Source of the DNA: Chitinophagales bacterium
GTDB lineage: Bacteria; Bacteroidota; Bacteroidia; Chitinophagales; Saprospiraceae
Direction of reading: 5' to 3'
Length of the DNA: 64,000 bases
Assembly: GCA_013299105.1 (NCBI GenBank)
Contig: JAAFJY010000006.1
Location: 211,032 to 275,031, forward strand
Of the stretch, positions 53,101 through 63,889 are shown piece after piece. Positions within the stretch are counted from its first letter, which is position 1. Each line of letters begins with the position of its first letter. The notes under the pieces were generated by a model. That model searched no databases, had not been told where the DNA came from, and saw only the letters and a list, made by a program, of their open reading frames with translations. A program made the translations under genes and the position numbers.

Positions 53101-53234
53101 TTGGTGGGTGGAAAAATAGGAAGAAAACAGATTGCTGGGGGGAAATGTTGAGGTATAAGACCAAAAATGCCCCTGAGCCATTTTTCAGACTCAGAGGCAT
53201 TGGGTTGATAGGAAGTTATTAATCCAAGTGGACT

Positions 53235-56200
53235 TTACATCTTATTGATCCGTAGCAATTCGGGTTGTTGGCCTTCGCGCAGGATGCGGATCATATACAT
53301 GCCTTTGGGCAAGTTTTGAATGTCGATCTCACCTTGGGTGGTACCTGCTTCAAATTTTTCCATGCGCAATGGGCTGCCGTTGAGGTCCAGTACTTCTACT
53401 TTGATCCCCGAAGCAGTGACTTGCTTTGGATTTTTGAATTGCAGTTGCACTTTGTCGCTGGTTGGGTTGGGGAATGCATCGGTGCCTTCTACAGGCGTTG
53501 ATGTTGCATTCATACATACCCATACCCGCGTGTCTTCAGTAGTCACTTCAACCAAACCACACCAGGTGCCGCCGCCCATTCTGAAGTCTTCGATGACGCG
53601 GTAGAGGCCCAAGCCTTTGGCCACCATTTCTTCCAATGGATAACGCTCGTGGGCAATCACCAAGTGGATGCGGTACATGCCTGGAGGCACATCAAATTCT
53701 GGCTTATTGCTCACCTGCAACATCTTCAGCGAATCCGTTGCGGTGGTCAGTACATAATAAGGAGTCAGGTTGGATGGATGACCATGCGTACCCCTCACAA
53801 TCGCGCTGATGCGGGTGATGACTCCTGGCCTTACGCAGGGGTAGTCTTTTTGCTCCAACATGGCTGGAGAAATCGGACAACCCGTACAAGCCAGTACGTT
53901 AAACACATAACCTTCTTCATCAAAGCCAGCACACTCGCCATCGAAGGTGCGTTCTACATCACCCACTTTGGTTTTGCCCACCACCAGTGCCTTGGCTGGA
54001 TCGTAAACCAGCGGATCGTAGATCAACACGTGCAAGCTGTAGCGACCTGCTTTGCAAAGCCAGAATTGTGGCTTGTCGAACAGTGATTCCACGATGCCTT
54101 TGTCGGCGCTAACCAATAAGTAGCGCACTCTCCAGTTCTTAGGCACTTCTGGCTGACGTAACCACTTGGCCTTCACCCAAGCACAACGGTTTTGGATACA
54201 AGGCACTTGAGGTACGGTGAGGTCACCCAAGTCAATGCAGCACTTGCTGTGCGTGAAACTTACACCTACATCATCCAGATCTGCACATTTGCCAGTCAGG
54301 GCCGTTTGCAGGGCGCTGATGGTAGTGGTACCAAGCGTGATGCTGTTGATGTTGAAAGTAGTAGGATTGTAAACGAAAGCGTGAATGCGGTAAGTACCAG
54401 CTGCGTTCACACTAAAACTAGGAGTGTTGCTGCGTTGTACGATGACCTTGTTGGCCGTGTTGGTCAGCAAGTAGGTCAACTGGAAGCCATTTGGTACCGT
54501 TGGGGCCGTTGTGCCCTGGATCGCCTTGAGTGTAGTAGGCAGGTTGGCGAAACAAAGCGGTGAAGCTGCTGCCAAAGTGCCTGCCTCAGCGAAACAAGTT
54601 TGCTGACAAGTAGTAATGTCGTAGCGTACACCAGTCAGACCCAAAGAAGCACAGATGCTTCCCCCACCTTCGATGAAGGTACTGCGGATATTGCCCAATT
54701 GGGTCACTCCGATCACCAGGTTCGACAATGGGAAGGTAGCTGGATTGTAAACCAGTACATGGATGCGGTAAGTACCCGTAGCTTCTACACTAAAGCTTGG
54801 CGTAGTAGCATAGTCTTGCACCACCAGATTGTCACCCTTGGTCAAGATGTAACGCACGCTGAAATTGGTAGGCACTGTTGATGGTGTAGCTACCGTTGCA
54901 CTGATGGCCAATTCGCCATTGGTTGCCAAACAAGCGTATTCGTTGATGCGCAAAGTGCCCACTGCTGCGGTACAATTTTGCGTACAAGTCATCACTACAA
55001 TGCTGGTTCCAGTCGCATCCAAGGCACCACAGATCGTGCCGCCGCCCTGGATCAGGAGTTTGCGCAGGTCCTCGAGCTTACCATAGTTGTTTGGGTTCAG
55101 CGTGGTAGGGTTGTACACCACAGTGTGGATGGTATAAGTCCCCACCTGCGTAGCACCAAACTTAGGTTCGGTATTAATTTGCAGTATATTGCCATTTGAC
55201 ACCATCAAGTAGCGCACTACGAAACCTTGTGGAATCGTGGGATTAGTGAGGTGTTTGGCACCGATCCAAGCCGCACCGCCTACTGGCAAGCACTCTTTGA
55301 GTTCGCCCATTAGCGTACCCGGCGTAGCTGTACAAGCTGGAGGCGTACATGCCGTAATGGCAATTTCAGCACCATTCACATCCAAAGCAGCACAGATGCT
55401 GCCACCGCCCTGGATCAGGGCTGCATTGAGGCCCGTGATGGTGTTGTAATTGTTCGGGTTCAAAGTGGTGGTGTTGTAAACCAGGGTCAACACTTTGTAA
55501 GTACCCGCCAGCAGGACCCCAAATTTAGGCTCTTCGCTGCGCTGTACAATTGTATTGCCGTTGGCCAACAAGTAGCGCACCACGAATCCGCTGGGCACGA
55601 AGGGCAGGGTCAGGTGTTTGGCACTCAACCAAGCTGCAGAGCCGTTGTTGGGCAAGCATTCCTTCTGGTCGCCCATCAGTTTGCCTGCATTTGGGTTACA
55701 AGATGGGGCACAAGCTACCACCAGGATCGAAGCACCTGTTATATCCAAAGCACCACAAATCGTACCGCCGCCCTGGATCAGTAATTTGCGCAAGTCTTCC
55801 AGCTTGCCATAGTTACTAGGATTCAAAGTTGCTGCACTGTATACAATCGTATGTACAGAATAAGTGCCCAACTGCGAAGCGCCAAAGAGTGGTTCGGTAT
55901 TGATTTGCAGGACATTGCCATTCGACACCAACAAGTAGCGGCGGACGTAGCCTTCGGGCAAAGTAGGATTGGTCACGTGCTTGGCACTGATCCAAGCTGC
56001 ACCACCTACTGGCAGGCACTCTTTCAATTCAGCTACCAAGGTACCTGCACCTGCACCACAGTTGGTGGTACAAGCTGTTACGGCTACGTTTACACCCGTT
56101 TGGTCCACATCACCACACAGCGAAGAGATACCCGTCACCAGGCTGCTCAAGGTATTGTAGTTCGCCGGATTGAAGGTATTCGGATTGTAAACAATGGTGA

Positions 56201-59200
56201 CAATGCGATAAGTTCCTGACAAGGACACGAAGAACTTGGGTAAGTTGTTGGTATTGACGATCGTATTGTTAGACACCAACAAGTAACGGACCAAGAAGCC
56301 ATTCGGAGCCACTGGGCTTACCACATGTTTGGCGCTCACCCAAGCACCGCCAGTGTTTGGCAAACAGTCAACGATGTCAGTTTTGAGGCTACCTGCTTCA
56401 GCCGTACAATTTGTAGTACATGCCGTTACCGGAATTGAAGCACCTACTTCGTCAATATCAGCACAAATGCCTACCAAAGCAGCCTTCAGGCCCGTAATGG
56501 TATTGTAGTTGTTGGCGTTGACTGAGTTTGGTGCGATCAAGGTCAGGATTTTGTAAGTACCCGATTGAGTCACACCAAACTTAGGTTCGGTGTTCACTTG
56601 CAGGATCGTGTTGCCAGATACCAACAAGTAAGTAGCCTTGGAATTCGCAGGGATCACCCTTGCGATTACATGCTTGGCACCGATCCAGGCAGCTCCGCCA
56701 TTGCCAGGCAGACACTCGATCAGGTCACCAGTCAGGGTTCCTGCTTCGGCAGTACAAGTGGGCGTACACAATGGAACGATGATCGTCGCCCCTACTTCAT
56801 CCAGATCAGCACAAATGCCTACCAGTGCAGCCTTGAGCCCCGTGAGGGTGCCGTAGTTGCTCACATTGAAGGTGTTCGGAGCGACCAGTGCCAGGATTTT
56901 GTAAGTACCTGTCTGGGTTACGCCAAACTTCGTCATGTTGTTCAACTGCAGAATATTGTTGCCAGACACCAACAAGTAAGTAATCTTCGAATTCGCAGGT
57001 ACGGTGGGGTTGATGACATGTTTGGCACCAATCCAGGCAGCCGTGCCTACTCCAGGCAAGCATTCCAGCAAGTCACCAGTCAAAGTGCCAGCTTCAGCAG
57101 TACAAGTGGGTGTACAAGCAGTCACCGCAATCGTAGCACCTACTTCATCCAAGTCGTCGCAAATACCTTCCAGTGCAGCTTTCAAGCCAGTGATGGTATT
57201 GTAGTTGCTGGCGTTGAAAGAATTGGGCGCTACCAAAGTCAGTATCTTATAGGTACCTGATTGGGTTACGCCAAATTTAGGTTCAGCAGCAATCTGCAAA
57301 ATTGTATTACCAGAAACCAGCAGGTAAGTGGTCTTGGAATTGGCAGGTACATTGCGAGCGTTTACATGCTTCGCGCTGATCCATGCTGCGCCACCGCCGC
57401 TAGGTAAGCACTCAATCAGGTCGCCTTTCAGCGTACCTGCTTCGGCAGTACAAGTCGGCGTACAAGCCAGTACAGCTACTTCCAAGCCATTTACATCCAA
57501 GGCTCCGCAGAGCGTTCCACCGCCTTGGTTTAACTTGGCGTTGATCTGGCTGATGGAGGTAAAGCTGTTCAGGTTGAGCTCGTTGGCATTGTAAACCAAG
57601 GTATGAATGCGGTAAGTACCACTTTGCGTGATGCCAAACACAGGAGTAGTCTGGATGTCGCGGATAGTCAGCCCCGCTCCCTGGCTCAGGATGTAGCGCA
57701 CTACATAACCAGTTGGCACTACTGGGTTGGTTTGGGTTTTGGCTTTTACCCAAGCCGCACCACTATTGGGCAAACATTCAATTTGGTCAACGATGATTTT
57801 TCCAAAAGTAGCATGGCAAACAAAGCAAGGTTTCACATCGTATTGCAAGCCTTCTTCATCAAATCCGGCACAAACCGTACCAGTGATCTTGCTGACAATC
57901 TGCGCTACCGTGGTAGTGCCAGGCACCAAGATCAAGTCGAGGCGCAGGGTATTCGGATCGTAAATCAGGGTGTGGATGGTATATAAACCACCTTTGTTCA
58001 CTGCAAAGTCAGCCACATTGGCCACTTGCAAGATCACGCCATTCATCGACAAGAGGTAACGGCGGGCAAAGTTGGCTGGAACCACTGGCGATTTGCCAGC
58101 GGGGTGCGTAGCGCGCAAGCGGGCGTCCCACCAGTTGTCGAGGCACCAGCTGCCTACGGGCACCAGTTCGCCAGGATCAGCACCACAGATTTTGGAACAA
58201 AGCTTAACCTCAAACAAGGCTCCACTTTCATCCAAGTCACCACAAATGGTACCACCACCGTCGATCAGCAGCTTGTTGATGTCACCTGCACGGGTGCTGC
58301 CAAATACTACTGCGCCGAGGCTCAGCGTATTCGGATTGTACACCAGCGCATGGATGCGGTAAGTGCCTACTGAAGATACATCAAACTTAGGCGTATTGCT
58401 AACGGCACGGATCACAAAGTTGTCGCCGCTGGTCAGTACATAACGGATTTGGAATCCAGTAGGAATCACAGGTGCGATTTCACCAACTACAGCTTCCAAA
58501 GTCACCGTTTCCCAATCGCGGATACACACAGGCGCTTTGGGCTTCAGGGTACCGGATTCGGCGCGGCAAGTAGGAGCGCAAGGATCTACATCGAAATAAA
58601 CACCTTCGTGGTCAATCGCCGCACAGATCGAACCGGTGATCAGCGCCTTGATGTTATCGATGGTCGTGATGCGGTTCTTGATCCAAGTCAGGTTGAAGGT
58701 GTTCGGGTTGTAAACGAAGGCATGGATGCGGTAAACACCCGTCTTAGTCACGTTGAACTTGGGTGAAGTACCCACCATTTCAACCAATTTATTCGATCCT
58801 GAAGTCAGGATGTAGCGGATTTCAAAGCCACTTGGGCGAATTGGGTTGTTCACTACCTTGGCTTCGAGCACGGCATCCCAATCGTTGTTCAAGCAGAAAC
58901 CAGGAACCGCTTTCCAGCTACCTGGAGATACCGTACAAGTGGTACATGGCTTCACATCGAAGAACGCACCAGTCAAATCCAGTTCACCGCAGATCACTCC
59001 ACCACCGCCGATGAGCAGCTTGGTGATTTCTGACACCTTGGTACGGCCCAGGAAGATGGTGATGTTCAGGGTATTGGGATGGTAAACCAATGGCAAAATG
59101 CGGTACTTGCCTTCAGTTTGTACCGTAAAGTCAGCAGTAGAGCTAACTCCAAAGATGATACCATCGTTGTCTCGTACCAAAAGATAACGGATGGTATAGC

Positions 59201-62200
59201 CACTTGGAATTGTTGGATTGGTGGTAAACTTGGCGCGCAAGCGAGCGTCCCACCAGTTGTCGAGACATGCGGGTTCAGTTGGCGTCATCACCCCAGCGTC
59301 CACACCACAAGTTGGGCTACAATTGGTTACATCGAAGAAGGCTCCAGCCTTGTCGATGGCAGCGCAGAGGTAGCCACCACCTTGTACAAAGCGACCTTTC
59401 AGACCTGCCACTGTGGTCGTACCGGGTACGATGTCGATGGCTGGATCAAACAAGTTTGGATGATACACCAAGGTATGTATACGGTACTGGCCAGTAGCCG
59501 AAACCGTAAAGTCAGGGTTGTTGGCCACTGCACGGATCACCATGTTGTCGCCAGTGCTAAGCACGTAGCGCACTACAAAACCAGTTGGCATCACTGGAGC
59601 GGTATTCACTGCTGCACGGATGCGGGCATTGGAGCTGTTGCTGATACAAGTTTGGTCAAGTACTTTCAAGGTACCTGCTTCTACGCGGCAACCTTCGCAT
59701 ACATCCACGTCGAAGATGGCACCCGTCTCATCCAAACCAGCACAAGTAGGTACGATGCCACGAGCCAACAGGTCTTTCAACTGGGCAATGGTAGTCGTGT
59801 TCAACGTGATTTGGCTGATGTTGAAGGTATTGGGGTTGTAAACCAAAGTATGGATTCTCCAGCGGCCAGTGTTCCCAACAATGAAGTCGGCCTTGTCGCC
59901 GATCTGGGTAATGGTCATACTGGCACCGCGGCTCACCAGGTAACGCACAATAAAGCCAGTAGGAACCACTGGGTTCTTGTCGTGGGCAGCACGCAAGCGG
60001 GCGTCCCACCATTCGTCCAAACATGGGCCATTGGCAGTGCGCAAAGTGCCGGGGTCAGCACCACAAGTTTGTGGGCAATTGGCTACTTCAAATAGCGCAC
60101 CAGCCACATCCAAAGCGCCGCAAATGGTGCCACCGCCCTGGATCAAAAGCCCATTCACCGCAGCAGCAGTAGTGGTGCCCAATTGGATGGTGCCTACATT
60201 CAGCGTGCTTGGGTTATAGACCAAAGTGTGGATGCGGTAGCGGCCCGTAGCCGTAACGGTAAAGTCAGCTACATCCTTGATTTGCTCGATGATCAAGCCA
60301 TCGGTGCGGGTCAACACGTAACGCGTTAAGAAACCTTCTGGGCGGGTTGGCAAGGTAGCATGGGTAGCGCGCAAACGAGCTGAACCATCTTTGAAACAGA
60401 AGCCTTCACCCGTGTTGAGGGTTCCCGCTTTTGCCGTACATGGACAGCTGGTGATGTCGAATACCACGCCATTCAGATCCAGTGCACCACAGATCGTGCC
60501 ACCGCCCTGGATCAAGCGCTGGTGTACCTGGATGGCACGGGTCAGGCCCGTCAGATCGAGGGTGTTTGTGTTATAAACCAAAGTGTGGATACGGAAACGA
60601 CCTACACGGGTTACATTGAACTGTGGATTGCTGGCAATGCCCAAAATTTCATTGGCATCACCCGAAGTCAGGACATAACGCACCTGGAAGCCGCTAGGAA
60701 CCGTAGCCGCAGTGCCCACCGTTGCACGGATGGTCAGGGGGTTCACGTTGTCGTAGCAGCCTGGGGTTTGAGCCGTCAGCGTACCCGTAGCAGCGGTACA
60801 AGGACATTCGGCTACTACAAAGCGAGCGCCGGTCACGTCAATGCCACCACAAAGGTTGCCCGTTGGTCGGAACAACTTGGCGATGTCCGCGCCCTTGGTC
60901 GTACCCAATACGATGGCACCAGGGCTGAATTCGCCAGCCTTATACACCACGTTGTGGATGCGATAAGTACCCACTTGGGCTACGCGGAAGCTTGGATTTG
61001 CACTAACACGGATCACCGTCAGGTCGTCGCCTCTGGTGAGGACATACACCTGGCGGAAGCCTTCTGGCACCACCGCAGCGGTGGCGATTTCGGCGCGCAA
61101 TTGTACAGAGTCAGCGCGGTTGTAGCACAATGGCTCAATGGCGCGCAATACCGCAGGCTTGGCCACACAAGGGCACTCAGCTACGTTGAACAAGGCACCA
61201 AAAAGGTCAAGGGCACCACAAATTACCCCACCACCCTGGATCAGGCGGCGGTTCACTTCACTAGCTGGCGTGGTGCCAGGCACTACGAAGTTGAGGTTGA
61301 GGTTGACGGGGTTGTACACCAGCGTATGCACCCGGTAACGGCCCGCACGGGTCACGTTGAAGGTTGGGTTGGCACTGGTACTGGTTTGTACGATGACCAA
61401 GGAATCACTGCGCGTGAGTACGTACAGGATTTGGAAACCTTCGGGAAGGGTTGCTGCGGTCAAACGCTTGATGCGCAGGGCAGCAGTTCCATCTTGCAAA
61501 CAGGGTTCATTGTCGGCAGCAATCGCGCCTGGGGCAGCTGGGCAGGGGCAGAAGTTGACTTCAAACTTAGCGCCAACTCGGTCCAGTGCACCACATATTT
61601 TTCCTCCACCCTGAATCAAAAGCTTGTTCAGGACTCCGAGGCTATCTGGATCGTCTTCTAAATCAAATTCGCTGAGGTTGAGTTTGGTCGGATCGTACAC
61701 CAAAGTATGGATAGTGAAACGTCCCGTACGACGAACGATGAAATCGGGGTTGGCCGCAAACTGGTCCATGACCAAGTTGGGTCCCCGAGTCAGGATGTAC
61801 ATGACCTTGAACTTGGCTGGTACAAAAGGCACATCCAAGTGGGTCGCAATCAGGCGGGCAGTGCCATTGTCCAAACAAACGGGCAGGGTAGGCTTCAAAG
61901 TACCTGCATAAGCTTTGCAGGTATCGCACTCGTTGAACGAAAATTTCGCGCCCAGGGTGTCGATGGCGGCACAAACGGCACCACCGCCCTGCACAAAGCG
62001 GCGGTACAACTGGTTGACCCGATAAGTCTTGGGTGGGAAAAGCGTATCCGGATTGAGGTTGGCCGGATTGTACACGAGCGTGTGGATCGCATAACGACCC
62101 TGCGCTTTGACCTTGAAGAAGGGGATGGAACTGCGTCCGATGACGCGGTTCTGGTCTCCTTGGGCCAGTAAGTAGGTTCGAGCAAAACCGTTAGGTACTA

Positions 62201-62402
62201 CAGCACTTGCAATCTGCTTGGCTTCAATTTGGGCAGAGTCCTTATTGACGCAGACCTTTAACTCACCTAAAGTACCAGCGTTGGCGGTACAGGGAGCAGT
62301 GGTTTGTGCCATAGCACGCAAACCAAACACCAAAGTAAGGATTGGAAGGAAGTACTTGAATAGCCGCAATTGGCTGCTTTTGAGGTACTCAATGGGTATC
62401 AT
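53235..62402 (-). CDS. Giant T9SS-exported protein of 24 tandem ~120-residue repeats
   Basis: 3055 residues. A signal peptide (about 1-33, ending LRAMAQ) is followed by 24 consecutive repeats of 115-128 residues (about 38-2968) and a type A T9SS sorting domain (about 2969-3055, DAFPNPTSDKVQLQFK, LDLNGSPLRME, LPKGMYMIRILREG). Each repeat reads roughly: AGTL...C...AKH...P.GF.VRYLL..G...I...P.F.VT.TGTYRIHTLVYNP.TLN, then LLIQGGGTICGALD.GA.F.V..C. There are about four Cys per repeat: one in the first strand, one in ICGALD, and one or two at the repeat border. I know no named domain for it; an Ig-like or other all-beta fold is likely. Repeats 14-16 (about 56403-57450) are nearly identical shorter copies, and repeats 18 and 20 share KLEDLRKLLIQGGG. 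No enzymatic motif was seen. It probably forms a long surface filament or adhesin. Confidence 0.88.
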   Translation of the reverse strand: MIPIEYLKSSQLRLFKYFLPILTLVFGLRAMAQTTAPCTANAGTLGELKVCVNKDSAQIEAKQIASAVVPNGFARTYLLAQGDQNRVIGRSSIPFFKVKAQGRYAIHTLVYNPANLNPDTLFPPKTYRVNQLYRRFVQGGGAVCAAIDTLGAKFSFNECDTCKAYAGTLKPTLPVCLDNGTARLIATHLDVPFVPAKFKVMYILTRGPNLVMDQFAANPDFIVRRTGRFTIHTLVYDPTKLNLSEFDLEDDPDSLGVLNKLLIQGGGKICGALDRVGAKFEVNFCPCPAAPGAIAADNEPCLQDGTAALRIKRLTAATLPEGFQILYVLTRSDSLVIVQTSTSANPTFNVTRAGRYRVHTLVYNPVNLNLNFVVPGTTPASEVNRRLIQGGGVICGALDLFGALFNVAECPCVAKPAVLRAIEPLCYNRADSVQLRAEIATAAVVPEGFRQVYVLTRGDDLTVIRVSANPSFRVAQVGTYRIHNVVYKAGEFSPGAIVLGTTKGADIAKLFRPTGNLCGGIDVTGARFVVAECPCTAATGTLTAQTPGCYDNVNPLTIRATVGTAATVPSGFQVRYVLTSGDANEILGIASNPQFNVTRVGRFRIHTLVYNTNTLDLTGLTRAIQVHQRLIQGGGTICGALDLNGVVFDITSCPCTAKAGTLNTGEGFCFKDGSARLRATHATLPTRPEGFLTRYVLTRTDGLIIEQIKDVADFTVTATGRYRIHTLVYNPSTLNVGTIQLGTTTAAAVNGLLIQGGGTICGALDVAGALFEVANCPQTCGADPGTLRTANGPCLDEWWDARLRAAHDKNPVVPTGFIVRYLVSRGASMTITQIGDKADFIVGNTGRWRIHTLVYNPNTFNISQITLNTTTIAQLKDLLARGIVPTCAGLDETGAIFDVDVCEGCRVEAGTLKVLDQTCISNSSNARIRAAVNTAPVMPTGFVVRYVLSTGDNMVIRAVANNPDFTVSATGQYRIHTLVYHPNLFDPAIDIVPGTTTVAGLKGRFVQGGGYLCAAIDKAGAFFDVTNCSPTCGVDAGVMTPTEPACLDNWWDARLRAKFTTNPTIPSGYTIRYLLVRDNDGIIFGVSSTADFTVQTEGKYRILPLVYHPNTLNITIFLGRTKVSEITKLLIGGGGVICGELDLTGAFFDVKPCTTCTVSPGSWKAVPGFCLNNDWDAVLEAKVVNNPIRPSGFEIRYILTSGSNKLVEMVGTSPKFNVTKTGVYRIHAFVYNPNTFNLTWIKNRITTIDNIKALITGSICAAIDHEGVYFDVDPCAPTCRAESGTLKPKAPVCIRDWETVTLEAVVGEIAPVIPTGFQIRYVLTSGDNFVIRAVSNTPKFDVSSVGTYRIHALVYNPNTLSLGAVVFGSTRAGDINKLLIDGGGTICGDLDESGALFEVKLCSKICGADPGELVPVGSWCLDNWWDARLRATHPAGKSPVVPANFARRYLLSMNGVILQVANVADFAVNKGGLYTIHTLIYDPNTLRLDLILVPGTTTVAQIVSKITGTVCAGFDEEGLQYDVKPCFVCHATFGKIIVDQIECLPNSGAAWVKAKTQTNPVVPTGYVVRYILSQGAGLTIRDIQTTPVFGITQSGTYRIHTLVYNANELNLNSFTSISQINAKLNQGGGTLCGALDVNGLEVAVLACTPTCTAEAGTLKGDLIECLPSGGGAAWISAKHVNARNVPANSKTTYLLVSGNTILQIAAEPKFGVTQSGTYKILTLVAPNSFNASNYNTITGLKAALEGICDDLDEVGATIAVTACTPTCTAEAGTLTGDLLECLPGVGTAAWIGAKHVINPTVPANSKITYLLVSGNNILQLNNMTKFGVTQTGTYKILALVAPNTFNVSNYGTLTGLKAALVGICADLDEVGATIIVPLCTPTCTAEAGTLTGDLIECLPGNGGAAWIGAKHVIARVIPANSKATYLLVSGNTILQVNTEPKFGVTQSGTYKILTLIAPNSVNANNYNTITGLKAALVGICADIDEVGASIPVTACTTNCTAEAGSLKTDIVDCLPNTGGAWVSAKHVVSPVAPNGFLVRYLLVSNNTIVNTNNLPKFFVSLSGTYRIVTIVYNPNTFNPANYNTLSSLVTGISSLCGDVDQTGVNVAVTACTTNCGAGAGTLVAELKECLPVGGAAWISAKHVTNPTLPEGYVRRYLLVSNGNVLQINTEPLFGASQLGTYSVHTIVYSAATLNPSNYGKLEDLRKLLIQGGGTICGALDITGASILVVACAPSCNPNAGKLMGDQKECLPNNGSAAWLSAKHLTLPFVPSGFVVRYLLANGNTIVQRSEEPKFGVLLAGTYKVLTLVYNTTTLNPNNYNTITGLNAALIQGGGSICAALDVNGAEIAITACTPPACTATPGTLMGELKECLPVGGAAWIGAKHLTNPTIPQGFVVRYLMVSNGNILQINTEPKFGATQVGTYTIHTVVYNPTTLNPNNYGKLEDLRKLLIQGGGTICGALDATGTSIVVMTCTQNCTAAVGTLRINEYACLATNGELAISATVATPSTVPTNFSVRYILTKGDNLVVQDYATTPSFSVEATGTYRIHVLVYNPATFPLSNLVIGVTQLGNIRSTFIEGGGSICASLGLTGVRYDITTCQQTCFAEAGTLAAASPLCFANLPTTLKAIQGTTAPTVPNGFQLTYLLTNTANKVIVQRSNTPSFSVNAAGTYRIHAFVYNPTTFNINSITLGTTTISALQTALTGKCADLDDVGVSFTHSKCCIDLGDLTVPQVPCIQNRCAWVKAKWLRQPEVPKNWRVRYLLVSADKGIVESLFDKPQFWLCKAGRYSLHVLIYDPLVYDPAKALVVGKTKVGDVERTFDGECAGFDEEGYVFNVLACTGCPISPAMLEQKDYPCVRPGVITRISAIVRGTHGHPSNLTPYYVLTTATDSLKMLQVSNKPEFDVPPGMYRIHLVIAHERYPLEEMVAKGLGLYRVIEDFRMGGGTWCGLVEVTTEDTRVWVCMNATSTPVEGTDAFPNPTSDKVQLQFKNPKQVTASGIKVEVLDLNGSPLRMEKFEAGTTQGEIDIQNLPKGMYMIRILREGQQPELLRINKM

Positions 62403-62590
62403 AATTCATCGTTTTCAATCGTGAAAAAGACCGATTATGATCCCGGGCAAAAATTAGTAGTTCAGAAAGACCGAGTAAAAAAAGCTAAGACATAAAATAC
62501 AAAGAGGAACGCGAAGCACAAATATAAGGAGGCTCTCACAATAAAGTTCACTTTAGGAAAAAAAATGTGTGTGACTGCCTACAAAATCCC

Positions 62591-63538
62591 TCATTTATGG
62601 TAGAAAAAATGGTGCTTTAAGCGTTCCAAACCACGGTAAAGCAAGGAAAAGTTCTTTTCAACATAGTAATAAGGTGCTTTTTGCCCTCCAAACTGCTGTC
62701 TAATCACCTCCACCTTGGGCAACATGCTGCCCTCAAAATCAAAAATCGGCAGGCCCAGTACTTCCTTGCTGTAGCGAATGGCTTCCCAAGTCAGCAGCAG
62801 CCCCGCGCCGCTCTTGCGCAGTGCAGGGTCATCACCCGATAAGTGGTAATAGGAAGAGGATTGGTCCCAAATAAGATAGGACGCACTGTGCACCTGCCCG
62901 CGTTGGTCGCGGGCGAAAAAAATTGTGCGCTTATTTTGCTGAGCCAAAGCAGCATCGTGCAGCAGGAATGCTTCACGTGAATAAGGTATCTTCAAGCCCT
63001 GCCTTTCAAAACTGAGGCGATTGACTTGGTAAAACAACTCATGATCGGCCTCGATGCTGATTTCGACCTGGGTTTTCGCCTTGGTGATGTTGCGCCGCAT
63101 GTTGCGGTTAACGCCAGCCCACACTTGGTCCAAATCGGCGAGGTCTAAACGATAGGTGTATTTTGGCAAAACCTGATAGGCCATTTTTTGCAAAAAGTCG
63201 GGCTTTTGGAATTGGTAATGGAAATCCTGCTTCCAGTCGGCCATTTGGGGCAATTGCTGGTGGAGTTCTTCGAGTATTTGCCCAGCCTGCTCTTCGCTTT
63301 TTCCCGGCACCAGCCAGGGCCCCATGAACTTCACAAAGGGCGGCATGGTCACGTAGTGAAAACCCATTTTTTGCTTTTGGAAAAAAGTCCACACCCCTTG
63401 CACCTCGCCATTTTGTACTACCAACACCACACCCCAGCCCGCTGGCCCACAGCAAGCATTGAGGTACCAATCCTGGAAGAAGATAGGTAGGTCTGGGTGG
63501 TTTTGACAAAATTGAGCGTATTGTTGGCGTTTGGTCAT
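62591..63538 (-). CDS. FemAB/GNAT-like acyltransferase family protein
   Basis: 315 residues, cytoplasmic. It has the duplicated-GNAT layout of FemAB/BioF2-like (Acetyltransf_6) proteins: FFQDWYLNACCGPAGWGVVL at the start, FVKFMGPWLVPGKSE, the YTYRLDLADLDQVWAGVN switch, NMRRNITKAKTQVEI, SASYLIWDQSSSYYHLSGDD, and GAGLLLTWEAIRYSKEVLGL followed by FDFEGSM. FemX-type members add amino acids to peptidoglycan stem peptides from aminoacyl-tRNA; others act on polysaccharides. Gram-negative members are of unknown target. It lies 188 bases upstream of the giant repeat gene on the same strand; a link is not shown. Confidence 0.78.
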   Translation of the reverse strand: MTKRQQYAQFCQNHPDLPIFFQDWYLNACCGPAGWGVVLVVQNGEVQGVWTFFQKQKMGFHYVTMPPFVKFMGPWLVPGKSEEQAGQILEELHQQLPQMADWKQDFHYQFQKPDFLQKMAYQVLPKYTYRLDLADLDQVWAGVNRNMRRNITKAKTQVEISIEADHELFYQVNRLSFERQGLKIPYSREAFLLHDAALAQQNKRTIFFARDQRGQVHSASYLIWDQSSSYYHLSGDDPALRKSGAGLLLTWEAIRYSKEVLGLPIFDFEGSMLPKVEVIRQQFGGQKAPYYYVEKNFSLLYRGLERLKHHFFYHK

Positions 63539-63889
63539 GGAGCAATGATAGGGATAATTAGTGGTTAATGGTTAGTGGTTAATGGTTAGGATTTTTGCTG
63601 GAATTGGCAAATTTTCAACCAAAGCCCTGCCCTGTAAGGGCGTAACATTGGTAGCAATTGCGGTCAACTTCACGTTTGGCGGAGCTATAAGTCCCTAACG
63701 TTGGTCAGTCAACATGAGGATCAATGCCACGAAGGCATCATACCCATCAAAAAAATCACAAAAATCACAGTTCAGACAAAAAGAATACCAGTTCCAATTG
63801 CGTCAGGAGACGCGGCGTGATTACGTCCCCGCCTGGAGACGTAGAACGAACATAGTAAAGGCCCCCGACCTCAACTATACGCAACCACA
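63539..63889. repeat. Intergenic region with TTAATGG units and short hairpins
   Basis: GTGGTTAATGGTTAGTGGTT heptamer-type repeats at 63556-63588, a CCCTGTAAGGGCG hairpin near 63630, ATCACAAAAATCACAGTTCA and GACAAAAAG at 63755-63783, and GCGTCAGGAGACGC (63802-63815) with a looser GGAGACGTAG partner. No gene. Confidence 0.6.

Noticed and set aside
59079..60095. 338-codon and many shorter plus-strand frames opposite the giant repeat gene
   Set aside because: They recur in phase with the repeats on the other strand, so they are shadows of the repeat composition.
60522..61661. 379-codon plus-strand frame opposite the giant gene
   Set aside because: Same reason as above; no signal, motif or promoter.
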